Shown: positions 34,786 through 43,919 of the stretch, piece after piece | Numbering within the stretch: position 1 is the first letter of the stretch | Layout: the number at the start of each line of letters is the position of its first letter | NCBI RefSeq assembly: GCF_002950945.1 | Contig: NZ_CP012673.1 | Span: 4,587,001-4,651,000, forward strand | Length of the DNA: 64,000 nucleotides | Reading direction: 5' to 3' | Source: Sorangium cellulosum | GTDB lineage: Bacteria; Myxococcota_A; Polyangia; Polyangiales; Polyangiaceae | Position numbers and translations under genes: made by a program | Notes under the pieces: model-generated | Database searches by the model: none | What the model saw: the letters and a program-made list of their open reading frames with translations, nothing else | Told to the model about the DNA's origin: nothing

Positions 34786-36000
34786 TCAATCGCAGAGGCT
34801 CGGGAGCGCGTCGATCTCCTCCATCAGCTCGCCATAGTCGTCGATCCGCCGGCCGCCGAAGACGTCGTCAAGGAACTGGTAGAACACCCGCTGCGCGAGC
34901 GGCATCACGCCGGCGTTGTCGTACGCCTCGGCGTCGGTCGCCGTGTTGCCGAAGGCCCACGCCGGCAGCATCCCCTTGTCGCGCAGCTGCAAGAGCTCCG
35001 CCGTCTTGTACTCTGCCGCGCTCTCGCCGAGCGCGCCGGTCAGGGTGAGCGTGGTGTGCACGACGCCCGGCGGGAAGCCGTAGGTCTCGAGGAAGTCGCG
35101 CGTGCGCTGGACGAGCCAATCGGGCCGCGCGGTCAGGTACATCGGGCGGTAGCCCTTCGATGCGAGCCGGTGGAACGCCGCCGCCGCGTGCGCGTGCATC
35201 GTCGGCAGCTGGCCCGTGAGCAGCGCGCTGAACTCCTCCGTCTCCGTGCCGGTCAACGTCCCGTCGACGTCGCTCACGAACATCGGGGCACCCCGAGGGA
35301 CGACCTCGATGAAGAGGTCGGTGCTCGACAGATCGCCGCGGACCACCAGGTGGACCCGGTGCCTGCCAGGGCCGAGCCGCTGCGCCGGAGGGATCTCGAA
35401 GAAGACGCGGCCGCCGCTGTCGCTGACGCCCTCGACCTCGGGGTGCGCCTCGTCGTCCTCCGTCGTGTTCGTCGAGCCGAGGTACTCCCACACATCGCCG
35501 CAGTCCCGGAGCAGGTAGATGTCGACCTGCTCGTCCTTGATGTCCTTGTCGGTGAGCCCGTAGGCGAACTTGCCGAGGATCCACTGCGGGTCGTCCGGCG
35601 TCAGGAAGAGATCGCGCCCGCGGTGGTTCGCCGTTCCCGCGCCAGCGATGATGTACGAGGTCGTGTGATTCCACGAGAGCTCCTCGCCTGGATCCGGCGG
35701 TTGCGCGTTGCACGCCGGGAGAGGCCGGCAGAAGGCGCCCGGGACGCCGCCGCCGCCCTGGCCCTCGCCGCCCTGGCCCTCGCCGCCGCCGCTCGTCGCG
35801 ATCTCGCCGCCCTGGCCCTCGCCGCCGCCGCCCTGGCCCGCGCCGCTGCCGCTCGTGGCGTCGCCGCCGCCGCCGCTCTGGCTCGACGTCCCACCGCCCG
35901 CCGGCGCGCCGTCCGGCGCCCCCTCCGTCGTCGCGTCGGCCGATCCACAGCCGATCGCGAGCGCTGTTGTGCACACCACAAGAAGGATCTTGATCAACAT
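34786..36000 (-). CDS. Lipoprotein with LNS2/HAD-type phosphatase-like domain
   Basis: The product has 404 residues. A lipoprotein signal ends in LAIGC (Cys at about 18). A Gly/Gln/Ser-rich linker with GEGQGG repeats runs to about residue 90. A beta-sandwich-like middle part follows. The C-terminal 180 residues carry the HAD motif DVDGTLTGTE, then LTARPDWLVQRTRDFLETYG and FGNTATDAEAY, as in the LNS2 domain of lipins and related phosphatidate phosphatases. DxDGT with a second Asp suggests real catalysis. Its substrate may be a lipid, and the neighbouring acyltransferase that makes phosphatidate is suggestive, but the genes face each other and are not co-transcribed. The Gly-rich linker is common in myxobacterial surface lipoproteins. 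Confidence 0.78.
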   Translation of the reverse strand: MLIKILLVVCTTALAIGCGSADATTEGAPDGAPAGGGTSSQSGGGGDATSGSGAGQGGGGEGQGGEIATSGGGEGQGGEGQGGGGVPGAFCRPLPACNAQPPDPGEELSWNHTTSYIIAGAGTANHRGRDLFLTPDDPQWILGKFAYGLTDKDIKDEQVDIYLLRDCGDVWEYLGSTNTTEDDEAHPEVEGVSDSGGRVFFEIPPAQRLGPGRHRVHLVVRGDLSSTDLFIEVVPRGAPMFVSDVDGTLTGTETEEFSALLTGQLPTMHAHAAAAFHRLASKGYRPMYLTARPDWLVQRTRDFLETYGFPPGVVHTTLTLTGALGESAAEYKTAELLQLRDKGMLPAWAFGNTATDAEAYDNAGVMPLAQRVFYQFLDDVFGGRRIDDYGELMEEIDALPSLCD

Positions 36001-36125
36001 CACGGCCGATTGTGGCCGAGTTGCTCGGCAGCGGACAGCGGCCTTTCCGATCCTCCTCGCTGGCAGCGCACCCGCTCGCCTCTTGCGCGCGGGGCGAACT
36101 CCGGGCAATCGTAGCGCTCCCAACG

Positions 36126-36782
36126 ATGCGCAAGCCCAACCCGAAGGTGCTGCTTCGCCACGCCGGTGACTACCTCAAGGCTCACCCCGAGGAGATCGGG
36201 AGAGCGCTGCGCGGCGCGCTCGGCCTGCGCTTCGGCGTCCCGATCGATGCGCTGCGCTATCTGGCGCGGGAGCTCGCGGGCGGCAAACGCGCCCCGAAGG
36301 ACATCGTGATCGAGGCCGCGCCCCCCGGCCTGCGCCTCGCGCTCACGATCAAGGCCATGGGCACGCCGATCAGGGCCTCCTTCACCGTGTACGCCGAGGA
36401 GCTCGACGTGCGCGCGGACGCCATCCAGGTCGGCCTCCGGGTCGAAGGCCTCAAGCTCAACGTGCTCGGGGACGAGAGCTCGCCGCTCGCGGGGCTCATC
36501 AGCTCGGGGGCGATCGATCTGACCAAGCCCGGCAACCTCGTCTCCTTCATGCCGAAGCGGCCGGCCGCCCTGGTCGACGCGAAGGACGACCGGTTCACCC
36601 TGGATCTCCTGAAGATCCCCGCCGTCGGCGGCAACCCCGCCGTGACGCGCGCGCTGCGCATCTGCGCGCCGGTGCTCGGTGTCCGTGCGCTGAAGACCAA
36701 GGATGACCACCTGGACGTGCACCTCAAGGCCACCCCCTCCGGGATCGCCGCCGCCATCGCCGCGGTGCGCGCGGGCGTTTGA
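36126..36782 (+). CDS. Hypothetical protein, 218 residues
   Basis: The product has no recognised family. The N-terminus is basic (MRKPNPKVLLRHAGDYLKAHPEEIGRALRG cut short here to its character: basic and helical). The middle (DIVIEAAPPGLRLALTIKAM, then IRASFTVYAEEL, then QVGLRVEGLKLNVLG) looks like amphipathic beta strands, perhaps a lipid-binding barrel half. There is no signal peptide. It lies 44 bases before the kinase gene on the same strand and may share its transcript. The ATG at 36126 is the first one that gives normal composition. Confidence 0.65.
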   Translation: MRKPNPKVLLRHAGDYLKAHPEEIGRALRGALGLRFGVPIDALRYLARELAGGKRAPKDIVIEAAPPGLRLALTIKAMGTPIRASFTVYAEELDVRADAIQVGLRVEGLKLNVLGDESSPLAGLISSGAIDLTKPGNLVSFMPKRPAALVDAKDDRFTLDLLKIPAVGGNPAVTRALRICAPVLGVRALKTKDDHLDVHLKATPSGIAAAIAAVRAGV

Positions 36783-36826
36783 GGCTCTTTCCGGTCAGGG
36801 CTGTCGCCCGCTAGACTTCGGCGTGC

Positions 36827-38959
36827 ATGTCTCGGCTCCCCGAGCCCGCGCCGGCTGCGCTCTCGTTCCAGTTCCTCGCCGAGATCGCGTCCGGAGCGAC
36901 CACCCGCGTTGATCTCTGCAGGTCGGTAGGCCCGAACCGGCCCGGGGAGCTGCTCGCCGTCAAGCGGCTGCACCCGCACCTCGCCGAGGACGCGACGGTG
37001 TCGACCCGGTTCTTCGACGAGGTGCGCACGACCGCGGCGCTCAAGCACCCCAACGTGGTCGAGGTCGCCGGCTGGGGCACGGACGAGCAAGGGAGCTACT
37101 TCGCCGTCGAGCTCGTGCAGGGCGTGAGCCTCGCGCGGCTGATGAAGACCGTCTTCGACACGGGCGAGGTCTTCCCCGAGCGGCTCGTCGTCCACCTCGG
37201 CGCGACCATCTGCCGCGGGCTCGCCGCGGCGCACGAGCTCCGATCGTCGAGCGGCCAGCTGCTCAACCTGGTGCACCGCGACCTCACGCCGGGCAACGTG
37301 CTCGTCGGCTTCCAGGGCGAGGTGAAGATCGCCGACTTCGGGCTGGCCAAATCCGCGCTCCGCGTCGCGACCACCGCGATCGGGGCGCGGCGGCGGAGCG
37401 TGACGAAGTACATGGCGCCGGAGCAGGCCCGCGGCGGCGCCGCCGACAGGCGCTCCGATCTGTTCTCGTTCGGCGTCATGCTGTTCGAGCTCTTCGCGGG
37501 CAAGCACCCGTGGCCCGCGACGAGCGACTACGAGCTCCTGCGGGCCATGGCGACGCAGCCGCCGGCCGACCTGCGCGAGCTCCGGCCGAAGATCGACAAG
37601 GAGCTCGTGGCGATCGTGACGCGTTGCCTCGAGAAGGACGCGCCGGCGCGCTTCCAGAGCGCCGACGAGATCCTCGCGCGGCTCGAGGGCTGGCTGCGCA
37701 GTCACGGCTACCTCGAGGGGAACGAGGAGGCGCTCGGCCGCTTCGTGCGGCGCAACGCGATGAGGCAGATGCGCTGGTTCGAGCGCGCGGTCTCCATCGG
37801 CCCCGCCGGGGTCGCCGAGGCGCCGCGCCCCTCGCTCTCCGGCGCGGCGACGGTCCCGCGCCGGACGCCCCTCGACCCCCGGCGCGACAAGGGGTCGAGC
37901 TCCTCGAACCGGCATGCCGGAAACGGCGCGGTGCGCGTCGAGTTCGAGGAGCCGACCGATCTCGATGCGCGATCCGCGCGCGCCCCCGCGCCGCCGCCGA
38001 GCTCCTCGCACCGCGAGGCGGACGCGCCGGACGAGGACCTGCGCCGCGGGCCGCCGGCCTCCGCCGAGACGTCCGACGAGAAGACTGTCGTCGTCGGGAG
38101 CAGCGGCCGGGGCCGTGAGGCCGCGCCGCTCGCCGTCGCGGGCGGCCGGGCGCGCGGCGGCGAGCCTTCGTACGGCTCGATCACCACGGCGGACAACGAC
38201 CCGCTGCCGGCGTCCCCGAGGACGGCGACGCACGCGGAGCCCTCGCGCGCCGCGGAGCACGACGCCGGCGCGGCTCTCCCGGCGCCGGGCACGCCGGAGG
38301 GCGACGCGCGCCTCCACACGGAGGTCGACCGCCTGACGACCGAGGCGATCCGGCTGCGCGAGGAGGCGCGCTTCGCGATCGCGCACGCGGAGCGCAAGCT
38401 GGCGATGGCCAAGGCGGCGGCCCACCTCTCTTCGGTGGCCGCCGAGGCGCTGCGCCTCGCCGCGAGCGCCGACGCGCACGGCGCCGCGCGCCGGCTCGAC
38501 GACGCGCTCACGCTCGAGCGGGCGATGCACCGGGTGATGTCGGCGCCGCTCACGCTCTCGCCCGAAGCGGCCGCTGGACCGGTCTCGTGGAGCGGCCAGG
38601 AGCAGCACGACGTCCTGGCGCAGCTCGGCCTCGAGCACCTGGCCTCGCCGGCGCCGCTCCCCCCGCAGCTCCGTGAGCCCGCGCGCGTGCGCCCTCCCGC
38701 GCTCGCCGCCGCCGTCCCGCCGCTCGCGAACGCGGCCCACGCGGCCGGCGGCGCTGCGCCCGGCGCCGCCGCCGCGGCCGCCGTCCGGGGTGCCGCCGCC
38801 GGCGCCGACGTGCCGCTCAGCGCGCCGAGCTCCATCGAGGCCATCCAGTTCCAGGCCAGCCTCCGGCCGATGCTGCTCGGCGTGCCGCGCTCTCTGGCCC
38901 TTGCCGTCGCGGCGGCGGCCTTTGCGGCGTTCGTCCTGCTGGCCTGGTTCTACTCCTGA
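36827..38959 (+). CDS. Ser/Thr protein kinase, tail-anchored, atypical catalytic loop
   Basis: The product has 710 residues. The kinase domain is at about residues 14-295 with Lys K46, HRDLTPGN (150-157) and DFG (170-172). Two things are odd: the glycine loop is replaced by IASGATTRV, and the catalytic-loop Lys is Thr (HRDLT instead of HRDLK). The second change is frequent in myxobacterial kinases. A long Pro/Ala/Ser-rich region follows, with a likely coiled coil around LTTEAIRLREEARFAIAHAE. One hydrophobic helix ends the protein (last 25 residues, ending FVLLAWFYS), so it is tail-anchored with the kinase in the cytoplasm. Whether it is active is not certain. Confidence 0.88.
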   Translation: MSRLPEPAPAALSFQFLAEIASGATTRVDLCRSVGPNRPGELLAVKRLHPHLAEDATVSTRFFDEVRTTAALKHPNVVEVAGWGTDEQGSYFAVELVQGVSLARLMKTVFDTGEVFPERLVVHLGATICRGLAAAHELRSSSGQLLNLVHRDLTPGNVLVGFQGEVKIADFGLAKSALRVATTAIGARRRSVTKYMAPEQARGGAADRRSDLFSFGVMLFELFAGKHPWPATSDYELLRAMATQPPADLRELRPKIDKELVAIVTRCLEKDAPARFQSADEILARLEGWLRSHGYLEGNEEALGRFVRRNAMRQMRWFERAVSIGPAGVAEAPRPSLSGAATVPRRTPLDPRRDKGSSSSNRHAGNGAVRVEFEEPTDLDARSARAPAPPPSSSHREADAPDEDLRRGPPASAETSDEKTVVVGSSGRGREAAPLAVAGGRARGGEPSYGSITTADNDPLPASPRTATHAEPSRAAEHDAGAALPAPGTPEGDARLHTEVDRLTTEAIRLREEARFAIAHAERKLAMAKAAAHLSSVAAEALRLAASADAHGAARRLDDALTLERAMHRVMSAPLTLSPEAAAGPVSWSGQEQHDVLAQLGLEHLASPAPLPPQLREPARVRPPALAAAVPPLANAAHAAGGAAPGAAAAAAVRGAAAGADVPLSAPSSIEAIQFQASLRPMLLGVPRSLALAVAAAAFAAFVLLAWFYS

Positions 38960-39123
38960 GGCGCTGCGTCGGCCCGGCGATGCGCGCCGCGAAGCGTCCA
39001 TGACCGACGCGCGGCGCGGCGGTGGCGCGCCGCCGGCCGCCGCGTCGCCGCGTCGATGACGCGGCCGAGGCCCGCGGAGACGTCGCTTGTCCCGGCGAGG
39101 CCCGGCGGGTACCGTCCTTGAGC

Positions 39124-40614
39124 ATGAGCGAGCAAGGCGACTGGGTGCTTATCGGCTTGGACGAGAACACGGCGCGCCGGCAGGGGATCCCCGCGCGCAT
39201 GCCGGTGCCTCGGGGCGAGTTCGAGGGGCTCGCCGAGAAGGGGCTCGGCATCGACGCGGCCCGCAAGTGGATCAAGGACTTCCTCACGAACTCGGAGCCG
39301 GGCAAGAGCGGCGTCTGGCGCAAGCAGAACAGCGCGCTCGTCTCGCAATTCGAGGCCTTCCTCGACAAGGCGCCCGTCTGGGAGCGGGCCCAGAAGGCGT
39401 TCGCCGAGCGCGATTACGAGAAGGCCATCTCGGCGCTCAAGCGCATCACGGTCATGGATCCCGACGATCACGCCGCGCGGCTCAACCTCGCCTCGGCGCA
39501 GGCGAACACGGGCGACTACCCCGCGGCGCTGAAGAGCTTCCAGGCGATCCGGAAGACGTTCCAGGGGGACGCCGACTACCACGTTGCGGTCGGGCAGGTG
39601 CACCTCGCGATGCAGAAGAAGGACGCCGCCCTCGACGAGATGGTGCTCGCGCTCGAGGCGAAGCCCGACTGCCAGCCCGCGCTCGACGCCATGGTGCAGC
39701 TTGGCGTCCTCGTGCCGCTCTACGAGAACCCGCGCGACGCCGCCTCGCTCGTGTACGTGCGCTCCGACGCGGTGTTCACCTACCTCACCGGCCAGTGGGA
39801 CGAGGCGCCGCGCGACAGCGCCTTCTACCTCGAGCAGCTCGCCTACCACGAGCGCGAGCTCCGCCACGACGTCGCGCTGGCCGCGGCCGAGCGCGCCATG
39901 GCCGCCGGGGCCGACGGCGAGCGCGGCGAGCGCGCGCAGCTCGCGCGGATCGCCGCGCTCCGGGCGCTCGGGCGCGTCGACGAGGCGCTCGTCGCGGCGG
40001 AGGCGTACGCGGCGCAGGCGCCGTCCTCGTCGGGGGCCTGGGTCGAGCTCGCGAAGTGCCTCTCCCAGGCAGGCCGCGGCGCGGAGGCGCCCGCCGCGAT
40101 CGAGCGCGCCCTGGAGAGCGATCCCGGCGACCTCGCCGCGCTCTCGCTCCGGTTCTGGCCGCAGGATCCGGCGGACATCCAGCAGGTCAACGCGGCGATC
40201 CCCGCGCTCGCCGCCTTCGTCGCGGCGCACCCCGACAGCGCCGGCGCGCGCCGCTCGCTCGCCCGCGCCGAGCTCGTCGCCGGCCGGATCGACGACGCGC
40301 TCGCCGGCTTCGCGTCGGCCGTCGCGCTCGCGCCCGAGGACGACGATCTCCGGGCCGAGTACTGGAGCGAGCTCGGCAAGCAGCAGCGTTACAAGGAGAT
40401 CCTCGCCGACGCGGCGAAGCTCGAGGACATCGGGAAACGCGACTGGAAGCTGCGCTGGAACGAGGCCGAGGCGTACGCCGCGCTCGGGAAGAACATCGAG
40501 GCGCGCGCGGCGTTCTCGGCCATCAATTTCGACGAGTCGCTGCACGTCGACGTGCGCCGCCGGGCCAAGCGCGCGGTCAAGACGATGGACGAGACGCCGC
40601 CGGTCGTGACGTGA
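39124..40614 (+). CDS. TPR-repeat protein
   Basis: The product has 496 residues and no signal peptide. Tetratricopeptide-like units are visible, for example AQKAFAERDYEKAISALKRI, LNLASAQANTGDYPAALKSF and VAVGQVHLAMQKKDAALDEM, then further Ala-rich helical hairpins to the C-terminus. The first 90 residues (WVLIGLDENTARRQGIP) form a different, unknown module. TPR proteins are scaffolds; the gene follows the tail-anchored kinase on the same strand after 164 bases and could be its partner, but this is speculative. The ATG at 39124 is chosen over the Arg-rich upstream extension. Confidence 0.78.
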   Translation: MSEQGDWVLIGLDENTARRQGIPARMPVPRGEFEGLAEKGLGIDAARKWIKDFLTNSEPGKSGVWRKQNSALVSQFEAFLDKAPVWERAQKAFAERDYEKAISALKRITVMDPDDHAARLNLASAQANTGDYPAALKSFQAIRKTFQGDADYHVAVGQVHLAMQKKDAALDEMVLALEAKPDCQPALDAMVQLGVLVPLYENPRDAASLVYVRSDAVFTYLTGQWDEAPRDSAFYLEQLAYHERELRHDVALAAAERAMAAGADGERGERAQLARIAALRALGRVDEALVAAEAYAAQAPSSSGAWVELAKCLSQAGRGAEAPAAIERALESDPGDLAALSLRFWPQDPADIQQVNAAIPALAAFVAAHPDSAGARRSLARAELVAGRIDDALAGFASAVALAPEDDDLRAEYWSELGKQQRYKEILADAAKLEDIGKRDWKLRWNEAEAYAALGKNIEARAAFSAINFDESLHVDVRRRAKRAVKTMDETPPVVT

Positions 40615-40629
40615 CGTCGCCGGCCCGGC

Positions 40630-41448
40630 TCAGAGCGAGCCGGAGACGCCGAGCCCGACGGTGTCGCCCGTGACGATGGGCTCGACCGACAGGGCGATGT
40701 CGTTGCGGACGAGCTTCTTCTGCGGCGACACGATGCCGCCGATGAGCATGGCGGCGCCGGCGACCTGCGCCAGCCCGTCGATCATGAGCACGAACACGCC
40801 GCCGCCCTCCGCGTCTGCCGTGCCGATGGTGATGAAGGGGCCCGCGAGCGGGATGTAGAGCGGCATGTAGCTGTCTCCCTCGCGCCCGGCGCTCTCCGCC
40901 GCGAGCCCGACCATCGCCGAGAGCACGTAGGTCGCCCCGAGCGTCACCGCGCCGCCGATGATCAAGCCGCGGCGCATCCTCGGCTGGACGCGGTAGCCCT
41001 CCGGGATCGTCTGCCCCTCCTCGTAGTCGAGGACCCTCGGTCCGACCTGGGCCGCTCCGGGGGGCTGGCCATAACCAGGGGGCGGGCCGTAGCCGGGGTA
41101 TGGGCCGTACCCAGGAGGCGGGCCGTAGCCGGGGTGCGGGCCGTACCCAGGAGGCGGGCCATAGCCGGGAGGCGGGTAGTAACCGGGCTGTCCCTCCTGG
41201 CCATATCCGGGAGGCGCGCCGTACGGCCCGGGGGCTCCGTACGGCGCCGGCGGCGGCTGGGCGCCCGGCGCGGCGGCAGATCCCGCCGGAGCGGCAGAGC
41301 CCGCCGGAGCGGCAGATCCTTGCCGCGGCGCAGTCGCCTGCGCGAAGGCGGATGACGCGCTGAGCAGGACGGCAACCAGTGGTGCGGCCGTCATGAAGAG
41401 AGTTCGTGAGCGCTGCGCGGAGGAGCCTTGTCCGGGGTGAATTTGCAT
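40630..41448 (-). CDS. Exported protein with PGYGPP-type repeats and membrane helices
   Basis: The product has 272 residues. A signal peptide ends near SSAFAQA (residue 37). An Ala/Pro/Gly/Tyr-rich region follows with many PGYGPPP repeats (residues about 70-130). The C-terminal half has three hydrophobic segments (RGLIIGGAVTLGATYVLSAM, YIPLAGPFITIG, GLAQVAGAAMLIGGIV). The Gly/Tyr/Pro repeats often mediate surface adhesion or disorder. No function can be assigned. A later in-frame ATG at 41394 is an alternative start just before the hydrophobic core. Confidence 0.7.
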   Translation of the reverse strand: MQIHPGQGSSAQRSRTLFMTAAPLVAVLLSASSAFAQATAPRQGSAAPAGSAAPAGSAAAPGAQPPPAPYGAPGPYGAPPGYGQEGQPGYYPPPGYGPPPGYGPHPGYGPPPGYGPYPGYGPPPGYGQPPGAAQVGPRVLDYEEGQTIPEGYRVQPRMRRGLIIGGAVTLGATYVLSAMVGLAAESAGREGDSYMPLYIPLAGPFITIGTADAEGGGVFVLMIDGLAQVAGAAMLIGGIVSPQKKLVRNDIALSVEPIVTGDTVGLGVSGSL

Positions 41449-41512
41449 GGTCCACGACGCTAACGCAGCTCGCGCGCCGAGATCCAGACAAGCGCAAAAT
41501 GCCGCTGCGGCG

Positions 41513-42871
41513 TTATGCGCGCTGGGTCGCGTGCTCGACCGCGGGGTGGCTCCTGGCCGCGCCGTCGTCCCGGTGCGGCTCGAGCTCCCGCGGGCGTCGA
41601 TCCTCGATCAGGCGCGGGGTTTCTCCCGTGATCAGCCGCGCGCCGCGCTCGTAGGTCAGGTACGACAGCGCCCACGAGAACAGCACCAGGACTCGGCTGC
41701 GGAAGCCGATCAGGAAGACGACGTGGATGACGAGCCACGCGAGCCACGCCATGAACCCGGAGAGCTTCACCCTGCCGAAATCTCCGACCCCCGCCGCGCG
41801 CCCGATCGTCGCGAGGGAGCCCTTGTCGCGGTACCTGAACGGCAGCCGCGGCAGCCCCTCCAGCGTGCGCGCGATGTTGCGCGCCGCGTGGCGCCCCTCC
41901 TGGATCGCCGCGGGCGCGACCCCCGGCACGGGCTTCCCGTCCGCTTGCTTCAGCGACGCGAGGTCGCCGATGACGTAGATGTCCTCGTGGCCGGGCACCG
42001 TCAGGTCCGGCTCCACCAGCACACGCCCTGCCCGATCGAGGGGTACGCCGAGCGAGCGGGCGATGGGCGAGGCGGCCACCCCGGCCCCCCAGAGCACGGT
42101 CTTGGCGTCGATCCTCTGGTCCCCGACCGAGACCCCCTCGCTGTCGATCCGGGTCACGAGGGAGTCCGTCCGCACGTCGACGCCGAGCCCGATCAGCTGC
42201 TCGCGCGCCTTCTCGCCGAGCTCCGGGACGTACGTCGGCAGCACCTGGCCGGCCCCCTCGAGCAGGAGGATCCGCGCCTCGCTCGGGTCGATGTGGCGGA
42301 ACTCGCGGCGCAACGTGTGCCGGGCGAGCTCCGACAGCGCCCCGGCGAGCTCGACGCCCGTGGGGCCGGCGCCGACGATCACGAACGTCAACCAGGCGCG
42401 CCGACGCGCCGGATCGGGCTCCCGCTCGGCCGCCTCGAAGGCGAGGAGGATGCGCCGGCGTATCTCCAGCGCATCGTCGACGGTCTTGAGCCCCGGCGCG
42501 ACCGCGGCCCACTCCTCGTGCCCGAAATAGGAGTGCGACGCCCCCGCGGCGACGATGAGCATGTCGTACCCGATCTCGCCGTCGTCGAAGATCACCCTCT
42601 TGTGGATAGGGTCGATCGCCTTCACCTCGGCGAGGATCACGCTCGTGTTCTTCTGCCGGCGGAGCACGCGCCGGATGGGCGCGGCGATGTCGCTCGCGTT
42701 CAGGCCCGCCGTCGCCACCTGATACAGGAGCGGCTGGAATGTGTGGTGGTTGCGCCGGTCGATCACGGTCACCCGCACCGGCGCGCGCCGGAGCGCCTTC
42801 GCCGCGTAGAGCCCCCCGAAGCCGGCGCCGATGATGACAACGTGCTGCTCCATGCCGTGGCCCTGCGGCAT
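41513..42871 (-). CDS. ndh: Type II NADH:quinone oxidoreductase
   Basis: The product has 452 residues with two Rossmann folds: FAD-binding VVIIGAGFGGLYAAKAL (residues 11-27) and NAD-binding FVIVGAGPTGVELAGAL (about 163-179). Conserved family pieces NHHTFQPLLYQVATAGL, TVLWGAGVAASP and YVIGDLASL are present. The C-terminal 80 residues carry a hydrophobic membrane anchor (LAWLVIHVVFLIGFRSRVLVLF). It passes electrons from NADH to the quinone pool without pumping protons, and would use the menaquinone made by the men operon. GGGGAGG just before the ATG at 42871 supports that start over the ATG at 42853. Confidence 0.92.
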   Translation of the reverse strand: MPQGHGMEQHVVIIGAGFGGLYAAKALRRAPVRVTVIDRRNHHTFQPLLYQVATAGLNASDIAAPIRRVLRRQKNTSVILAEVKAIDPIHKRVIFDDGEIGYDMLIVAAGASHSYFGHEEWAAVAPGLKTVDDALEIRRRILLAFEAAEREPDPARRRAWLTFVIVGAGPTGVELAGALSELARHTLRREFRHIDPSEARILLLEGAGQVLPTYVPELGEKAREQLIGLGVDVRTDSLVTRIDSEGVSVGDQRIDAKTVLWGAGVAASPIARSLGVPLDRAGRVLVEPDLTVPGHEDIYVIGDLASLKQADGKPVPGVAPAAIQEGRHAARNIARTLEGLPRLPFRYRDKGSLATIGRAAGVGDFGRVKLSGFMAWLAWLVIHVVFLIGFRSRVLVLFSWALSYLTYERGARLITGETPRLIEDRRPRELEPHRDDGAARSHPAVEHATQRA

Positions 42872-43107
42872 GTCCTCCCCGTCAGCAAGAGTCGGAACAG
42901 CAGATCTCTCGCTTCAGCGGTGGACGTGCAGGCTCAGGCGCTCGCGTGGGGGAAGATGGACGGAACGGAAGGGACCGATACACGAGGTCCACTCGCCGCT
43001 GCCCCGCGGCGCATCGGCCGCTGGCCTCTTTACCGCCTGGCCCGCCTGGCCGCGCGCAGGGCGCGGCCATCGGACGTTCGATCTGGGCCTGCGGCCCGGC
43101 AGGACGG

Positions 43108-43614
43108 CTACAGCGTCTTGCCCTGGGCGATCCACTTGTTCATGGCCACCGCGCTGGACTCCCACCCCTTCCGCAGCTCTTTCTCGGCGGCGCTCTCGAT
43201 GAGGCCACCGACCCCGAAGATCTTCGCCTCGATGACGAGCTCGGCGATCCGACGAACCTTGTTGTCGCCGATCGCCTCGGCGCGGACGATCCCCTCGTTG
43301 CGCAGCTTGTCTGCCAGCGTGCTCGGCGTCAGCTTGAAGCTCCACACCTTCGTCGCCTTGTTGAGCTTGCCTTCTTCGGTGTAGCGGAAGCCGGAGCCGA
43401 GCACCTTCAGCACCGGTGCGGGCAATTCCATCTTCGGCTGTCCCTCGGACCTGCGGATTATCTCGGATTCCGTCTCGATCTGCTCAACGATCCTGAACTC
43501 GGGAAACTGGAGCTCGTCTCTGTAGAGCGTCTCGGTGAAGCCCTTGTCCAGGAACAGCTTCCAGAACGTCTCGAGGTTGCAGTTGATCTCGTTCGTGACG
43601 GTGAACTTGCCCAT
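43108..43614 (-). CDS. DUF2505 family protein (SRPBCC-like)
   Basis: The product has 168 residues. The opening KFTVTNEINCNLETFWKLFLDKGF, followed by DELQFPEFRIVEQIETESEI and a C-terminal amphipathic helix (AAEKELRKGWESSAVAMNKW), fits the DUF2505 family of START/polyketide-cyclase-like fold proteins that bind hydrophobic ligands. Function unknown. The ATG at 43614 has AAAGGAACG upstream. It stands alone; the next gene upstream is divergent. Confidence 0.75.
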   Translation of the reverse strand: MGKFTVTNEINCNLETFWKLFLDKGFTETLYRDELQFPEFRIVEQIETESEIIRRSEGQPKMELPAPVLKVLGSGFRYTEEGKLNKATKVWSFKLTPSTLADKLRNEGIVRAEAIGDNKVRRIAELVIEAKIFGVGGLIESAAEKELRKGWESSAVAMNKWIAQGKTL

Positions 43615-43788
43615 GGATCGTTCCTTTGTGCTGTCGGTGGGGTCTTTCCCTGCGTCTACCGCACCCCGCCGGTGGCGTCCATGTTTCGCCTCGCGCCGCT
43701 GGACATGGAAGCTGCGGTGACGGCGCGTCCGTCTCGGTTGCGCGTTGGTTTCATGCTGGTCGTACCGGGAGCCGGCGGCTGGGGCTGG

Positions 43789-43842
43789 GCGAAGACGGCG
43801 AAGAGGGCGAAGGCGGCGAAGGCGGCGAAGGCGGCGAAGACA
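43789..43842. repeat. Six-copy 9-bp tandem repeat (GCGAAGGCG type)
   Basis: Six contiguous copies of a 9-base unit GCGAAGrsG, three of them identical GCGAAGGCG. It lies in the 305-base gap between the divergent DUF2505 gene and the receiver gene. The unit is a multiple of three; read on the minus strand it gives a FAAFAAFAAF string inside a 78-codon frame that I do not accept as a gene. Nothing else is clear in this gap. Confidence 0.85.
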
Positions 43843-43919
43843 AAGACGCGCGTCCTGGAGGCGGCGACATCTGCGTAGGGCTTCCAACGCAACCGCGGTC
43901 ATGCGACCATCACCATGCC

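Noticed and set aside
43656..43892. 78-codon minus-strand frame with FAAFAAFAAF hydrophobic stretch like a signal peptide
   Set aside because: It is produced by the 9-bp tandem repeat and overlaps the likely promoter region of two divergent genes; no family or ribosome site.
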